This document shows positions 22,224 to 34,699 of a stretch of DNA of 64,000 bases, in pieces. Source of the stretch: Dolomedes plantarius (taxonomy: Eukaryota > Arthropoda > Arachnida > Araneae > Dolomedidae); contig OU015493.1 of assembly GCA_907164885.2 (NCBI GenBank), forward strand, positions 116,967,193-117,031,192, given 5' to 3'. The notes beneath the pieces are model-generated. The model did not search any database. It saw only the letters and a list, made by a program, of their open reading frames with translations, and was not told the DNA's origin. The stretch's first letter is position 1. The number at the start of each line of letters is the position of its first letter. Both the position numbers and the translations under genes were made by a program.

Positions 22224-24830
22224 GGCCCTTTTCAGACGAGGCACATAGTTGATCAAACTGATTTCCGGGCGGCTGTCAAGGAGTGTAGCCACCATGCAAA
22301 TGTATGGGAATCGCCGAAACCTTTTCACACGGAGTGAATTCAGTGCCCAGACATTTTGACATCTGGCACTTGTGCTGATAACGATCTCATCCTGATGAGT
22401 AGACTCAACACAAAAGACATTACTAAAGGTACGCTCTTCACACCAGCCGCCTAGCTGCATGAGCTCAGTTCAGTATGGAAAGCGTTTCAATTGCAAGTTT
22501 GAATGTGGAACAATTCATCGAAGAAATTCGTATTAGTCCCGCGATATGGGACATGAGGTGTGATGAATATAGCGATAAAATTAAAAGGGGTGAAGCTTGA
22601 AGGGAATTGGCACGCAAATTTTATTCAGACTTCAAAAAAATTTATTTTTGAATTTGTGGCTTAAAAAAATAGAGCAGATTCTGCAGATTACAAATATATA
22701 TAATTTATGTACTTTTTGACACTCTAACAACAATTATTAGAAACTTAAAAATGTAAACATACATTTAAATCCCATATAATGGGAAAGTATTTTTTGCGTT
22801 TTTCTCAAAATGTGATTTTTTCATGTAATGGTACACTTTCTGTTGTAATGGCAAAATCTGTTGCAAGTACATCTCTGTAATTTTAAACGTCAATAGAATA
22901 AGTGCTCTTGTATCAATATAACCTATATTTTTATTTTTAAACCTTAAGATATTTTTGTAAATGGTGAAAATGTATGACAAAAATATGCAGATTTCTGATA
23001 AGTGAAATTTATAATTTTTAAAAAAAATTTAAAATAGTGTAACAAAGATTTAAATGGGTTAACTATATAAAATAAACTGTGTTTGATCATCACACAAGAT
23101 TTCAAGGTAAGATTTTCACTAAATTTTTGAAAAAGTGTTACAAAGTGAATACCTCAAAAATTTCAGGGGGAAAAGTATGTTTGTTTATATTGTTATTTTA
23201 AATTTACCTTTCAATCCAAAAAGAATTTTTTTGTCTTAAAATATTCATAAAGGTCTTACTAAATTAACATAAAAATCATAATGATACATGCATATTTGTA
23301 TAAGATATGGGCTTTAAAAGAATAGCCCAAATTTCCAACTTCTTAGTTGTCGCAGACGTCCCAGTCCCCTTGCAAATATGGATATAAATAAATACAGATG
23401 CCTGCTCAATAAAGTAGTCGGTACCATTCAAATTTAAAAGTTCATTTGTTATTTTGTTAATGGTGGTTAAAAACTCCAAAATTAAAAGAAAATTTTTAAC
23501 TTTTTTAGAATTTTTTTAAAAATTTATTTAGAAGCCGCATTATCATTAAAAAAAATGAACAGAAATATTTATTTGGTCATTTCAACGAAATATATTCTTT
23601 ATCATTGGTTGTTTATTTGATGTTTCTATGGTGACATACGTCACTCTCTTTACATTACTTATCAAACAGCATTACATCGATTAGTACAGGTTATGACTGT
23701 TACACATAAAAATATATGTGGGAGCACCAAATTGCGCGAATTTACCCATTATTTAATTAAATTTATCTAGATTCGCAAATGTGAACATCGCCTTATGCCA
23801 ACAATTTGAATAGTTTTCATATGAGGGAGGTTTTTGCATTAACCCTTTCAGGTGTGCAATTTAATTATTATAAATTTTTTTTAAAAAGTAAAAATGAGGT
23901 ATAGTGGTCCTACAAATAAAAGAAATGCGATTTAAAAAATTAGCAGAGCAAATATAAAAATAATACATTTTGTATTTTTGTAAGTAAAAACCTGAGTGCC
24001 ATGTTATGATGCTTTCTTAAATCTATATTCCCCTACATCATTATAAATCAAAGACCAATATTGTGTTATAAAATTGGTGTAAAAGAAAGGTATTGGTAGA
24101 AGAAAGGTATAATATTTAAGTTAAAGTTTTTGAAATTTAAAAATGTAAGGAGGGAAATCACCTTAAAAACTTAAAAAAACTCAATTTTTTATTATGATTT
24201 AATTATGAAGAATGGAATAAAAGGAATCTTATGAAAAAAATGAAGTCGATATTACAACCGATTTTATGGCCAAATGTATAAAGCTAATAGTAAAGTAATT
24301 TATAGAAAATTTAAACTTTAAATGGTTTTTTCTAAAAACTGTTATTTTGAAACTTGTGCGCACTATTTTTTCAAAACTAATCGTCCCAAATTGCTAAAAT
24401 TTTGTATACATGTATATCTTCTATGTTTATACAAATTCTATCTAAATTTAGTTAAGTACATATCACTAATTTTTTACAGCATTTTTTTTTTCCTTTGATA
24501 TTTTTTGTAGATTACAATACATTTGCCTGAAAAATATTTTTATGGGAAATATTGTAATTATTTTAGGTGTAGATTAAAGTATGGCCTATGGATAGAATAT
24601 ATACACATAATTTAATGTAGTAAACTGTCTTCTTCCACATCATTTTTCAGTCGCGTTTTCGCCTGAGTGTAGCTGCTGACGAAGCGTTGCCACAACCCCA
24701 GAAGAGAAGGTTTCGCCTTGAATTGGGCGCCGCGCCTCGTGTGAAAAGAACCTCACACGGCAGTCAACTACATGAAAATAAACAAGGCAAGTCAGTTGGA
24801 TCAAGAAATGCGCCTCGTCTGAAAGAGGCC
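22224..24830 (+). mobile_element. PIF/Harbinger-like DNA transposon, degenerate
   Basis: Terminal inverted repeats of ~45 bp (GGCCCTTTTCAGACGAGGC at the left; the right end reads the complement of GGCCTCTTTCAGACGAGGC) are bounded by the 3-bp duplication TAA (22221-22223, 24831-24833). TAA/TTA duplications and a GGSCC-type end fit PIF/Harbinger. A MADF relic at 22475 supports this, since Harbinger elements often carry a Myb/MADF accessory protein. The remaining ~2 kb is AT-rich with no recognisable DDE nuclease. Confidence 0.75.
22475..22650 (+). pseudogene. MADF-domain fragment of the Harbinger accessory protein
   Basis: An ATG at 22475 opens a frame reading MESVSIASLNVEQF..., then IRISPAIWDMRCDEYSDKIK and, across a TGA at 22598-22600, RELARKFYSDF. 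This is the N-terminal half of a MADF domain (pattern FIxxVxxxPxLWdxxhxxYkdkxkR..aWxeia), with the conserved Trp codon turned into TGA. The frame then ends. MADF proteins bind DNA and are the usual second ORF of PIF/Harbinger elements. Confidence 0.65.
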
Positions 24831-24833
24831 TAA

Positions 24834-26328
24834 CGGATAAGCGAGTAAATAACAAAGGTAAAAAATCGGAATATGCCTAGGCGATGTTATTTTGTCTATT
24901 TAAGTAATGACTTGAATAGACACCACTTCTTTGAAAAGAATTAATTCTTTTATAAAGAATTTTTATTATTATATATTAATCTTTTGTTTGAAAATTTTTA
25001 ATCATTACGGAGCTATTCATCCCATCAAGGACAAAGATAAGCTTTAAATTTAAATGGTTAAGAAAGGTTTTTTTTTTTTTTTTAATGCGTTATAAGATAC
25101 AGAAATGTCTGAATGTTATAAACGTGACTACACCATACTCAAAGAACTTTTATAGCATTTTAAATTTTAAATATTATAAGAATGCTTGGACATTTTTTAA
25201 AATATTGATAATTTAAAATATTATTGATATGTTCTATTAAAATATTTATGTCAATTAAATATTCTAAATACTTAAATGAAATATTAGTTTCCATTTTATT
25301 TCTTATTCATTTAAGCTTTCCTTTTGCAGCGTCCATTTAAATAAAACATTTTTGTCACAATTCTTTCATTAACTAATTAAATTTTAGTTTGAGTTCATAT
25401 TTAACTGTCATAAAGTATCAATGATATAAAAATACAAAATTTTTGAAAACTGCAATATTTATTTGTGGTTTCTCTATTACTACTTACACCAAAGTAGTAT
25501 GGTTGTTACTTTTTAACTTTTGGATTCAGCCAATAACACATTTCTGTTTAAAATTAGAGATTTAAAAAAATTCCAGGCTTATTTTTATCTTGTGGTAAGA
25601 ATGAAAAATTCAAATTAAGAGTTGAGTAAATGTTTACTTTTTGCTACCAGAAAACAAAAAATTACAACAAGAAGTAAAATCTGTGATCTTGAATTTCTAA
25701 AAACAATAAAAAATAATTTACATCAGCAAAGAAAAATCAGCTGTATTTTGGAATATTCATATTAAACACATTCATTAGTCTTAAAATGTAAAAACTTTTA
25801 CCGGAAACGAAAGACTTATTCACTTCCAGGCTGAAAGAAATAAGAAATTTTTGTGGCATAGGAGATAAATTACGGCATTTAGGAGCCCTTTAAACAATTT
25901 TGAAAAGTTAATTTTGAAAAAAATTTTGGTCTTCTTAAGGTCAGGGGGAACAATGTATAGCCTATTGAAATTGTAGAGTGTTGCTTCATGAGATAATATT
26001 TCCTGTTAAAAATATGGTGTTTCACAGGATGGCAAGATAGATGCTGATTTCATTCAAATTCAGTATTGAGGCCTGGATTAATGAAAGCAAAAATATCCAA
26101 AGAAAAGATCACCGGGACCTTATATTTACGAATTTTGTCTTAATAAAATATCTATTCCAGGGAATTTTTCTTGAAGGTTTTAGTGTCTTTTTTCGTCAAC
26201 AGATGGCTACACCTAAATCAGACACAAGACAAATCTGCTAAATGTCTGATTTAGTTTGAAGGAGCAGACGCATCATAGACGATGACAATAACGATGACGA
26301 AAACGAAATGACTATGCTCTGTCTAATG
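24834..26328. other. AT-rich intergenic DNA, nothing recognised
   Basis: Poly-T/poly-A tracts (for example 25,069-25,083) and no convincing reading frame, TIR or RNA gene. Confidence 0.5.
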
Positions 26329-29300
26329 CAGGGGTTCCCAACCTTTTCCCTACATCAACCCTTTTTAAAAGAATGATTTTCTTCATCGACCCCCTCACAT
26401 TTTTCTCTATAGTATGCAACATACAACATAATTTTAATACTAATAATTGCACATCAAACACTTAAAGATAACAATTTGACTAAGAATATGAAATAAAAAC
26501 TAAAAAAAGGGGTTCATTAGGTTTATGTTTTACTATTTTTGTACTATTTTAATTTTTAATTTAATACAAACAAGATTAAATACAAACAAGATTTCAGAAA
26601 CACAGATTGTAATTGCACAAAAGTTCGATTTCAATTAATGTGGTGTTTGTGCATGATGCATTGATAATTTTTTTTAATGTTTGGTCTGAAATTGCTTATC
26701 ATCGTATAGTCACAATAACTAAAATAACGAATTTAAATATATATTTTAATAAACAATTTTACTGACTTATATGTTATTACAATATAATTTTTTTAAATTT
26801 AATGCGATGGTTGTGATTGATGCTTTTCCATAATACTTTTTATATTAGGTCTGAAATTAGTTAGTAATAATCGTAAACGACCGCGTTCTGTAATATTTAA
26901 TCAATTTCTAGTTTTTCTTAACAAATTGTTAACGTGACTAAATCCTGCCTCAACCAAGTAAGAGCTAGGAAAAGCTAAAAATAATGGTTTGGTAATATGG
27001 GTTAATTTGACGTATTTTTTCGAATATCTTTGCAATTCCAAAATTTGGCATAACCAATTGTTTGAAAATTGATTTTATCTTTCAAATTCTCCTTCAATTC
27101 AATCAATTCTTCTTGTAACGAAAAATAAATATTGGTTGTGTTGTTTTCAAATGGATTTGTAATCCAAGACGGGATATCTAAACTTTCCAAATAATTTATA
27201 ACGGGCATTGATATCATCTTTTAGTTGTTTCAAGTGATCAGTGTAGATTTAAATGTCATCATCATTGATCTTATCTTTTTGAACAACAGAAAGCTGCATA
27301 AAATGTTCAAAGTATCAAAAATCATTTCGATTTAAAGTGGAAATAAACAAATCTATTTTGGAGCGAAACCCAAATATAACTCTTCAGGTTTGAATGAGGT
27401 TCTCGTTTTTTCCTTGTAATTTATTTTGCATATTAATAAATAAAGAAAATATGTCTGCTAAATAAAATATATGCTTTTTTGATTCAATTAATTTTGTTGC
27501 CGTAGGTTTATCTATTTCCAAAAGGAACTCAATTACATACAGAATTAAAGGCTCCAATGAAACAGTGCAAACAATTGCCTTTTGACAACCAACGAACTTT
27601 TGTATGAAGAAATAAATTATTATACAGTTCATAAGTACTTTTGAATAATTGAGCAAAAAGACAATCATTCAAAGCCTTAGCTTAAATTGTATTTATTGCT
27701 TTAATTCACTAATGCAAAACAGAACGATGATTTTCTTGCAAATTTTTGGCAATTAAGTGTGTCCGATGCAACACGCAGTGCACTGTCAGAATATCGGGGA
27801 CTTAAAAAAAAAACAAAAAAAAAAAACCTCTAGAAATTGTCAGAATAAGAAATCCTCGATATTTCCCCCAACAATGATGGTGCTGCAGCAATATCAGTTA
27901 TAAGAATTTCATTTTGTTTCAAAATTTTTTCAAAACGAATATACAGAGTGCTCATAAAAAAAAACTTTGCCGATACATGGACCTCTAGCGGCTGTTCTGT
28001 TAAACCGATCGAGATGAGATTTCAGACATAGTTATTCAGAGGTATGAGCTCGGGATTCTGTGAACGGGAACAAAGTGGCACTCACGGTTACGGTTATAGG
28101 TACATAAACTCAAAATTTTCGAATAGCAACACCCACTTTTTCCTGTCGCAAAATGCTCAGCGCAAGCGAAAACCCTAAAGAGCGTTGGAACGGTACGTGT
28201 ATCACAAAAAACGGAAGCGTTATACACTCACAAAAAACAGCGCTGCAAACGGCCTGTGATGGCACCTGTGTGGAAAATGTGGAATCCAATTAAAGTTTTC
28301 TTTTGTCCGATTTGTGTTGTCATCAGTGATTGGTGTCTTGCCTCTGTCATATGCGAATTTCGTCCGTGCGCCCCGATCGTGTTTTTGTTTGCCGTTCGCA
28401 GAGCTGTTTTTTGTGTGTGCATAACGCGTCCGTATTTTCTGATACACGTACCATTCCGACGCTCCTTAGGGTTTTCGCATGCACTAAGAATTTTTCGAAA
28501 AAGTGGCCGTTGCCATTCGAAAATTTCGAGTTTCTGTATCTATAACCGTAACCGTGAGCGCCACTTGGTTGCCGTTCACAGAATCCCGAGCTCATACCTC
28601 TGACTAACTATATCTGAAATCTCATCTCGATCGGTTGAACGGTACAGCCGTTAGAGGTCCATATATCGACAAAGTTTTTTATGACCACACTGTATGTTCA
28701 CTTGTAGGGTACGTTTGTAACAGTTCCGCTGTAAGAAATTCCTCTGTCATTTCTCCTAATCTGGAGCTATAATATCGAACATATAACATCAAAATACTGT
28801 TTCTACCAAAAGTGGATTCCTCCAACTGCACAGAAAATTTACTTTTCTGAAATTCGCTAATTAATGATTTTTTTAGTGTCTCCTGACACTACATCTATAT
28901 GACATTTCACGGAGTTATTACTGAGCGGAATACATTTTAAAACTGGTTCAGGGTCCATCTTCATAACAGTTTTTATTACCTCTTGTATTGCTGGTAATAT
29001 TAGTTTTTTCCCAGTCGTATGTATGGATATCCGAATTTTGCAATTAACAAAGAAATGTTAGAGGCTTCTAATCCTCCTGCATTATTTACAGAAGTAAACG
29101 TCTTAAGAAATGATTTAATATCCGCTTTAGAACGATACGCAAATATTTCTTTAAGATTCCTGAATTAATCCGAAATCTTTCTTAGCAGGATGTATTCTTT
29201 CCATATGGTTCTTCATCTTCGATGGTTTCATATAATCATTGCTGAATGTTTTTTCACAGATCAAACGTACTAGGAGACAATCATTCCCTGGAGACACAAT

Positions 29301-29362
29301 GAAATCAAATGCAATGCTAAATATTCTTGAGAACACTGCCGACACTTTTTTTGCACAAGTTA
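26329..29362 (-). pseudogene. BED-finger hAT transposase pseudogene (ZBED5-like)
   Basis: The terminus CAGGGGTTCCCAACC at 26329 is a classic hAT end. On the minus strand, from right to left, are a BED-type finger (about 29,270-29,170: LICEKTF, KPSKMKNHMERIHPAKKDF), stop-ridden middle segments, a region with KPTATKLIESKKHIFYLAD and KLQGKNENLIQT (27,520-27,384), and the C-terminal hAT dimerisation part (27,217-26,815: IPSWITNPF, LQEELIELKENLKDK, then AFPSSYLVEAGF-type and RLRLLLT). Many stops and frameshifts exist, and a 750-bp MITE is inserted at 27941-28693. Order and motifs match ZBED5/SCAND3-type hAT proteins. The distal terminus is not found, so the element is truncated near 29,362. Confidence 0.7.
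27943..28692. mobile_element. Foldback MITE with ~300-bp TIRs inserted in the hAT pseudogene
   Basis: Left arm 27943-28245 and right arm 28390-28692 are imperfect reverse complements (shared landmarks: CTTTGCCGATAYATGGACC, ATGAGATTTCAGA, CGGTTACGGTTATAG, GAAAACCCTAA, CAGAATCCCGAGCTCA). Ends CAGWGTG...CACTG are flanked by TA, so a Tc1/mariner-type source is likely. It has no coding function; the longer reading frames across it are palindrome artefacts. Confidence 0.75.
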
Positions 29363-29373
29363 CATGGCTGAAT

Positions 29374-29416
<43 letters not shown>

Positions 29417-29428
29417 TATTCAGCCATG
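29363..29428. repeat. Palindrome with a (TA)n core
   Basis: CATGGCTGAATAATTG (29363-29378) and its exact complement (29413-29428) flank a TA repeat. It lies exactly at the junction of the hAT remnant and a Tc1 remnant and could form a cruciform. Confidence 0.85.
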
Positions 29429-30060
29429 ACGGTTGGCCTAGAGAAACGACAGAACTTGAGGGCCGAGCAATCGTCAGAGCGGCACTCACATCCCCATATT
29501 CATCATTATCGACTGTACGTGCAACCGATGCTTCAGTGACCGCCAGAACCATTCGGCTCAGAGAAAGGGGACTGAGCTCACGGCACCCCTTGCGCCGACT
29601 ACCATTGACCTCTGTACACCGACAAGCCCGTTTGCAGTGGTGTCGGGCACATTCGACCTGGAATGTCACTGACAGGATTAGAATTGTCTTCAGTGATGCG
29701 TCCCGCTTTGAATTGAGCCCCTATGACCAACAAATACGTGTCTGGAGACGTCCCTGGATAGTGGTGGGATATCAACCTGACTGTCTTCCGCCATACGGGC
29801 CGACAACCGGGAGTGATGGTCTGGGGTGTCATTTCATTTCACAGCTGAATCCCTTTGGTTGTCATCCGCGGCATCCTTACAGCACAGCGGTACGTCGACG
29901 ACATTCTACACCTCGTTGTGTTTCCCTTCATATCACGACATCCTGGGCTTACATTTCAGCAAGATAATACCCGCCCGCTCACGGCTAGAGTTTTTACTAC
30001 TGGTCTTCGTGCTTGCCCAAAGCTACCTTGGCCTGCTTTGGCCCACAATCTGGGTTCACG
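29429..30060 (+). pseudogene. Tc1-like transposase fragment
   Basis: The plus strand encodes the C-terminal part of the paired-like DNA-binding region and the start of the DDE domain: SSRHPLRRLPLTSVHRQARLQW matches the linker, IVFSDASRFEL the first catalytic Asp (DES changed to DAS), then RIRVWRR-type, and after frameshifts VMVWGVIS and FQQDNTRP (second Asp). It ends before the third catalytic residue. It belongs to the same family as the copies at 39645-41046 and 44,862-45,215. Truncated at both ends. Confidence 0.75.
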
Positions 30061-30084
30061 AAGGAAATTTGCATATGACAGAAG

Positions 30085-30476
30085 CTAGAAACCAATCACA
30101 GAACGTCGTTCGACAGATATTCAGCGTAGAAAACCGAAAAAAGCTCTCTGATCGTGTTTTTGTTAGCCATTCGCAGAACTGTTTTTTTGTGCGTGCATAA
30201 TGAGTCCGTTTTTTTGTGATACACATAACGTTCCAGAGCTCTTTAGGGTTTTCGCATGCGCTGAGTATTTTGCGAAGGAAAAAAATGGGTGTTGCTATTT
30301 AAAAATTTCGATTTTCTGTACCTATAACCGTAACCGTGATCGCCACTTGGTTGCCGTTCACAGAATCCAGAGCTCACACCTCTGAATAACTATATCTGAA
30401 ATCTCATCTTGATCGGTTGAACGGAACGGACGCTAGAGGTCCATATATCGGCAAAGTTTCTTTATGACCACCCTGT
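30085..30476 (+). repeat. Solo arm of the 300-bp-TIR MITE family
   Basis: Matches the right arm of the MITE at 27943-28692 (CATTCGCAGA, TTAGGGTTTTCGCATGC, ATAACCGTAACCGTGA, CACTTGGTTGCCGTTCACAG, CTATATCTGAAATCTCATC) and ends ATGACCACCCTGTA, but there is no opposite arm here. Confidence 0.75.
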
Positions 30477-30480
30477 ATAT

Positions 30481-30562
<82 letters not shown>
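30481..30562. repeat. (TA)n microsatellite
   Basis: About 80 bases of uninterrupted AT/TA dinucleotides directly after the MITE arm. Confidence 0.95.
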
Positions 30563-30563
<1 letters not shown>

Positions 30564-31396
30564 TTCATGTTATGTAGCATTCACATTGTTCTATAATCTA
30601 AGTTTTCTTCAGATCTATATAATCAGCAGCGAAATTCTTTCATACAGCCCGAACATGACGTTATGATGATCAACATGAATACATATTTTTCTAAATATAT
30701 GTCTAAGCATGTCCGAGATATTTCTAAGCATGTCTTCGATCAGACTGTCGTACCTCTTCTAAGCGTGTACTAATAGAAGATTGGAAATCCTGTGCAAATC
30801 TTTAATTTATGTATATAGAATGTAGATAAAGGGAGAGGTGAAATGTTATTAGAGATTTAGAAGAACCGTGAATATGGAGTAAGGTTGGCCTTTATTTGTT
30901 GGGTTCTGCTATAATAGTGCGGTGATCTTCAGTCCCAAATTGGATCCTTATTTTGTACATTTTCCCTCACTCCTAAAAGGGACTTCTAATGATGATGAAA
31001 TTTTATGTTCGCGAGTCTTAAAAAAGGTTATGGTACTTGAGTGAGTTAATATCCTAGTTCAAATTCTTGTAAATATGTATTCCTGAGCTGAGGGTAAAGG
31101 GGTTTATAATGCGTCAAAAACTGATTAAGTCATATCTTATGCGACTTTGGTCTTACTTTTTTCTGGCCAAATAGAGAATTCGGAGTCGGGTACCCGTGTA
31201 ATTTACTGGGACCGAAAATCCCTGTTCCAATGGTTGTAAAACCGGGTATTCGAAAGTAGTAAATTCTAGGTTTAAAAAGCAACATTTTATAGTGGATAAA
31301 CAGTTTTACTGTGCTTTACAGTTTAACACTGTCTAGATCCTTGGAAACCTTTATCTTAAGCTTATTCACAGTATTATGTACGAGATCCTTATCAAC
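30563..31396. other. Intergenic DNA, nothing recognised
   Basis: No reading frame longer than a few dozen codons and no recognisable TIR or RNA signal. Confidence 0.5.
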
Positions 31397-31398
31397 TA

Positions 31399-32167
31399 CA
31401 GTAATTTCCGCTTATAAGAATCACGTTTGTTATTACTGTTTTTGATTCTTATAAGCGGTTGATTCTTATAGCCGAAATTCAGATTTTTGGACAGGAACAC
31501 ACACACCTATATATACATATATTAGATAATTTACCATAAAATACTCTTTAATTTACATTAACTATCTTTTATTAAAATTATTTTTTATAGTTTTAAAAAT
31601 AAAACTTAATTTTTAGACCTATAAGTAGATACACATGATTATAGTAAGAGAAGAAAAAAATACAATATTTGTTACAACATACCTGCTTAACAGTTTTAAC
31701 ATTTCAACTACAGGAAGGGAGCAAGAAAAAGTTTTCTACGGTAGTTTGACGTAATGAAGTTTTCAGAAGGCGGTTTATACCTCTTTCAATACTTATAGTC
31801 TCAGACGAAGATTTACTCGGACGGGTAAAGTTGCCCCCGGGTCAAGCTAATAGGACAGTGTTGTGGTAAAGCGTTTAAGGGGAAACTATTTTGTTATGTC
31901 TAATAAAGAAAGGGGTGAATTTTACGACTATATTCCATCCCATCTTATCAATCTTTCTTTAAAAAAAAAAGAAAGAACTTCTTGCCTTTTGAGGGGAAAA
32001 ATGAAAGGAAAGCGAAGAGTGTAAACTGATTCTTAAAACCGGTGGATTGATTCTTTAAAGCGAAAATTTTAACATGGAAATAATTCATTTGTTTTTGTTT
32101 TCGCGATATTGATTCTTATAAACGGTTGATTCTTATAACCAGTGATCACTATAAACGGTGGTTACTG
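31399..32167 (-). mobile_element. pogo/Tigger-like non-autonomous element, copy 2 (inverted)
   Basis: Reverse complement of the element at 19262-20225, again flanked by TA (31397-31398, 32168-32169). About 195 bp shorter; landmarks such as AAGCGGTTGATTCTTATA and CTAATATATG-type internal sequence are shared. No coding capacity. Confidence 0.7.
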
Positions 32168-32212
32168 TATCTCAAAAGTGATTTTCCTCCTGCTGTAAGA
32201 AGATACGCTATT

Positions 32213-32880
32213 GTGGCGTAACGATAGGTAGGTAAGGCAATTATCTGAGGCTTTTTTAAAATTGCTACTATTGGATCCATAACTAAGAAAGACAGAGTCC
32301 TAATTAAAATGCGGAGGCCAATCTTTTTTTAAAACAAAAACTTAACAATTTATTTACAAAAAAATATTTAACTTTAAAAGGTACAACACAATTAGTTAAT
32401 TTAAGTGCAGATTCACAATACAGGCTCCGGGACCCATGGTCTCAAACAAGAGCTCCTAAAAAACACGTCTGTCCGGGCTGGATGTCACAGGCCCATCTCT
32501 TTCAAAAATACCAAGTCTCTGCCTCTCTCGGCTTGAATTCGGGGTGGCCGCACTTCTTAGAAATAGTTTTCCCACCACCGGGAGGGCCGGCAGATTATCG
32601 GCTGACAGCTCTTCTTAACGCCGAAACTTTATTACATTCCAGTATCGCTAGGAAAGACAGCTTTACGACGGTGATGGCAAACGTTTCTGTTTTTCCAAAC
32701 AGTTATCCCCACAACTTGTTAGGGAAACCGCCATGCCTGGGATTAACTTTCAGGCCAAAACTCTGCACGTGTTTTAAAAACGGTGGGAACTGGAAAATGG
32801 TATTCTTAAAAAAACATCCAGCTGGCCCGTAGGGCGTGAGAACTGCGCAATACACGTGACGTTACACCATCGAGCGCCAT
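32213..32880 (-). mobile_element. Unclassified repeat, related to the insertion in the Gypsy integrase region
   Basis: 32213-32470, read on the minus strand, closely matches 59,735-59,991 (landmarks CTGCACTTAAATTAACTAAT, AATAAATTGTTAAGTTTTTG, AGGACTCTGTCTTTCTTAG, ACCTACCTATCGTTACGCC). The other half (32,470-32,880) is GC-richer than its surroundings and unlike the Gypsy insert, so the two copies share only one end. The shared part contains an AATAAA. The plus-strand frame at 32482-32832 has no recognisable domain. Confidence 0.5.
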
Positions 32881-34699
32881 GTGCCCTTAATTGATTTATT
32901 TCATATAAAATTTTCAAGAGAAATTATACTTATTGCCGTTATAAATAGAAAAAATATATTGTATTTTATATTATTTAAAATTATTCAACCTAGTCGCGGC
33001 CGAATTTCTTAATATTCTAGTGGAAAATTGAAAATAAAAACATAAAAACCTTCGCAGAGAAAAATGCGAGTCACAGTTCGTTAGTATGGGGTTTAGAACC
33101 CGTTTTCCCTGAGGGTTGTGGTGAAAATTATATCATTAGACTCTTTAACGTGTTTGAAAATTCGATCCGAACAGAACTAAATATCCGCACTGAGGGTTGA
33201 AGAAATTTTCTCTTTTCCTGACTCACACCTCATGTGTGAATTTCTTTGTAAGGTTTAAGTCTGTTAGTTTTTATTTTGTCATTACGTTAACGCTCGCATA
33301 GAGTAGAAAAAAATCTGTGTTCGTTTTTCAGCCAGTTTAGTTTCTTACCAATTATGTGAGTATAAAAAGCATATAAGTTATTTATAAATATCATTTTTAT
33401 ATAAATAGCGTAAAATCTAGAATAATTATATTTTTAATATTTCTGTGGTTGGGAGACATTATACTAACATTTTTTTTTCTGATTAGTTTGCATTCAGCTA
33501 ACTTTTCCTTGGAAGTCACAAAGCATTTTTAATCGATAAATGCCAATATTCTTCCTAAAGCTTTATTTTAGATTCATAAGATATAAAATGCCGATTTCTA
33601 TGAAATTAGACTCATCGGCACAACTGCTAGATACCTATTAATATAGATGATTGAAGGGTGTGAAATAGGAATATGAAATAAAAATTAAACTTTTCTGCAT
33701 ACGTTTTCCCTAAAATGCGTGTTTATAAAAGGTATATAAATTTTTTAATAGTTTATTGTGATAAATAATGATACAAGAGAGTCTCAAATGAATAGCTCTT
33801 TGGAAATCCAAATGAAAATTGGCAATAAGGCTTTATATTAAAGGCTTTTGTTGTTAGCGGTATGATATTTACAATGGAATACACAATGACAGTATATTTC
33901 TAAACTTTTTATAAATTGCTATTTTTCCTAAACCTATCAAAATTCAAATATCAATCAAAAGAGACGCAAAAAATCCTTTAATGGGATTTGTTTAAAATTC
34001 GGAAAATTATATATTTATATACAGTTATTTATTCCAAAATGTGTTCTTCCTCAAACAAACTCTAAAAAAGGTTAACATAAAAAGGTAAAAATAGCTTAAA
34101 ATAAAGTGTTAATGGGTGATTTTTCAAACAGTGTATAGGGTGATATATGTGTTTTTCTATATATCGTTCTTTTACAAATCCCCTATAAAAAATTGTGTTA
34201 AGATGATATCTGTCAGGCTGAGAGTAAACTGGTTGAGATTTTTAACCTTTTGATGCTAAGAGATAACTGTAAATTTAGAGCTATATTGATGAAGGTGTTA
34301 TTAAATGAATAAATAAATAAAAATGACGAGAAATGATCTATTTAGATAATAATAAAATAAGTAATTTTTTGTATCTGAGGTAGATAAATCCAATGCTATT
34401 AGGAGTCGTGCATTTGCTCATCATCATAAATCTAAGATTGTGATATCAAAAGCAGATATTTATATTTTTGTTAACTAAACAGTTATATTTTGATAATAAA
34501 ATAAAATGAAAGTAATTTATTATGCATCATATAAACACAATCCAATTGCAAATATGAGGATTCATTTTAACACTAGAAATGTATAGAACTATGGATAATG
34601 TTTCTTTTGAATTATTTAAGTAAAAACATTTTCAGTTAAATTTACAGTATTATGAAATCAGAAAATAAATTAATCTCTACTTTATTTTTAAAATTGTTA
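32881..34699. other. AT-rich intergenic DNA with weak echoes of the receptor unit
   Basis: No gene. About 33,640-33,760 (AATATAGATGATTG..., TTTTCTGCATACGTTTTCCC, GTGTTTATAAAAGG) resembles the distal end of the receptor-unit 5' flank (17,720-17,870 and 41,540-41,675), suggesting an older degraded copy. The remainder shows nothing recognisable. Confidence 0.4.

Noticed and set aside
28036..28603. Cluster of 63-115-residue open frames on both strands
   Set aside because: They are mirror frames created by the long inverted arms of a MITE and resemble no protein.
29536..29967. An intact 143-residue host gene
   Set aside because: The frame is a Tc1 transposase fragment; the catalytic motifs continue in other frames, showing decay.
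32482..32832. 116-residue plus-strand frame in GC-richer DNA
   Set aside because: It lies in a repeat whose related copy at 59.3-60 kb does not conserve the frame, and no domain is visible.
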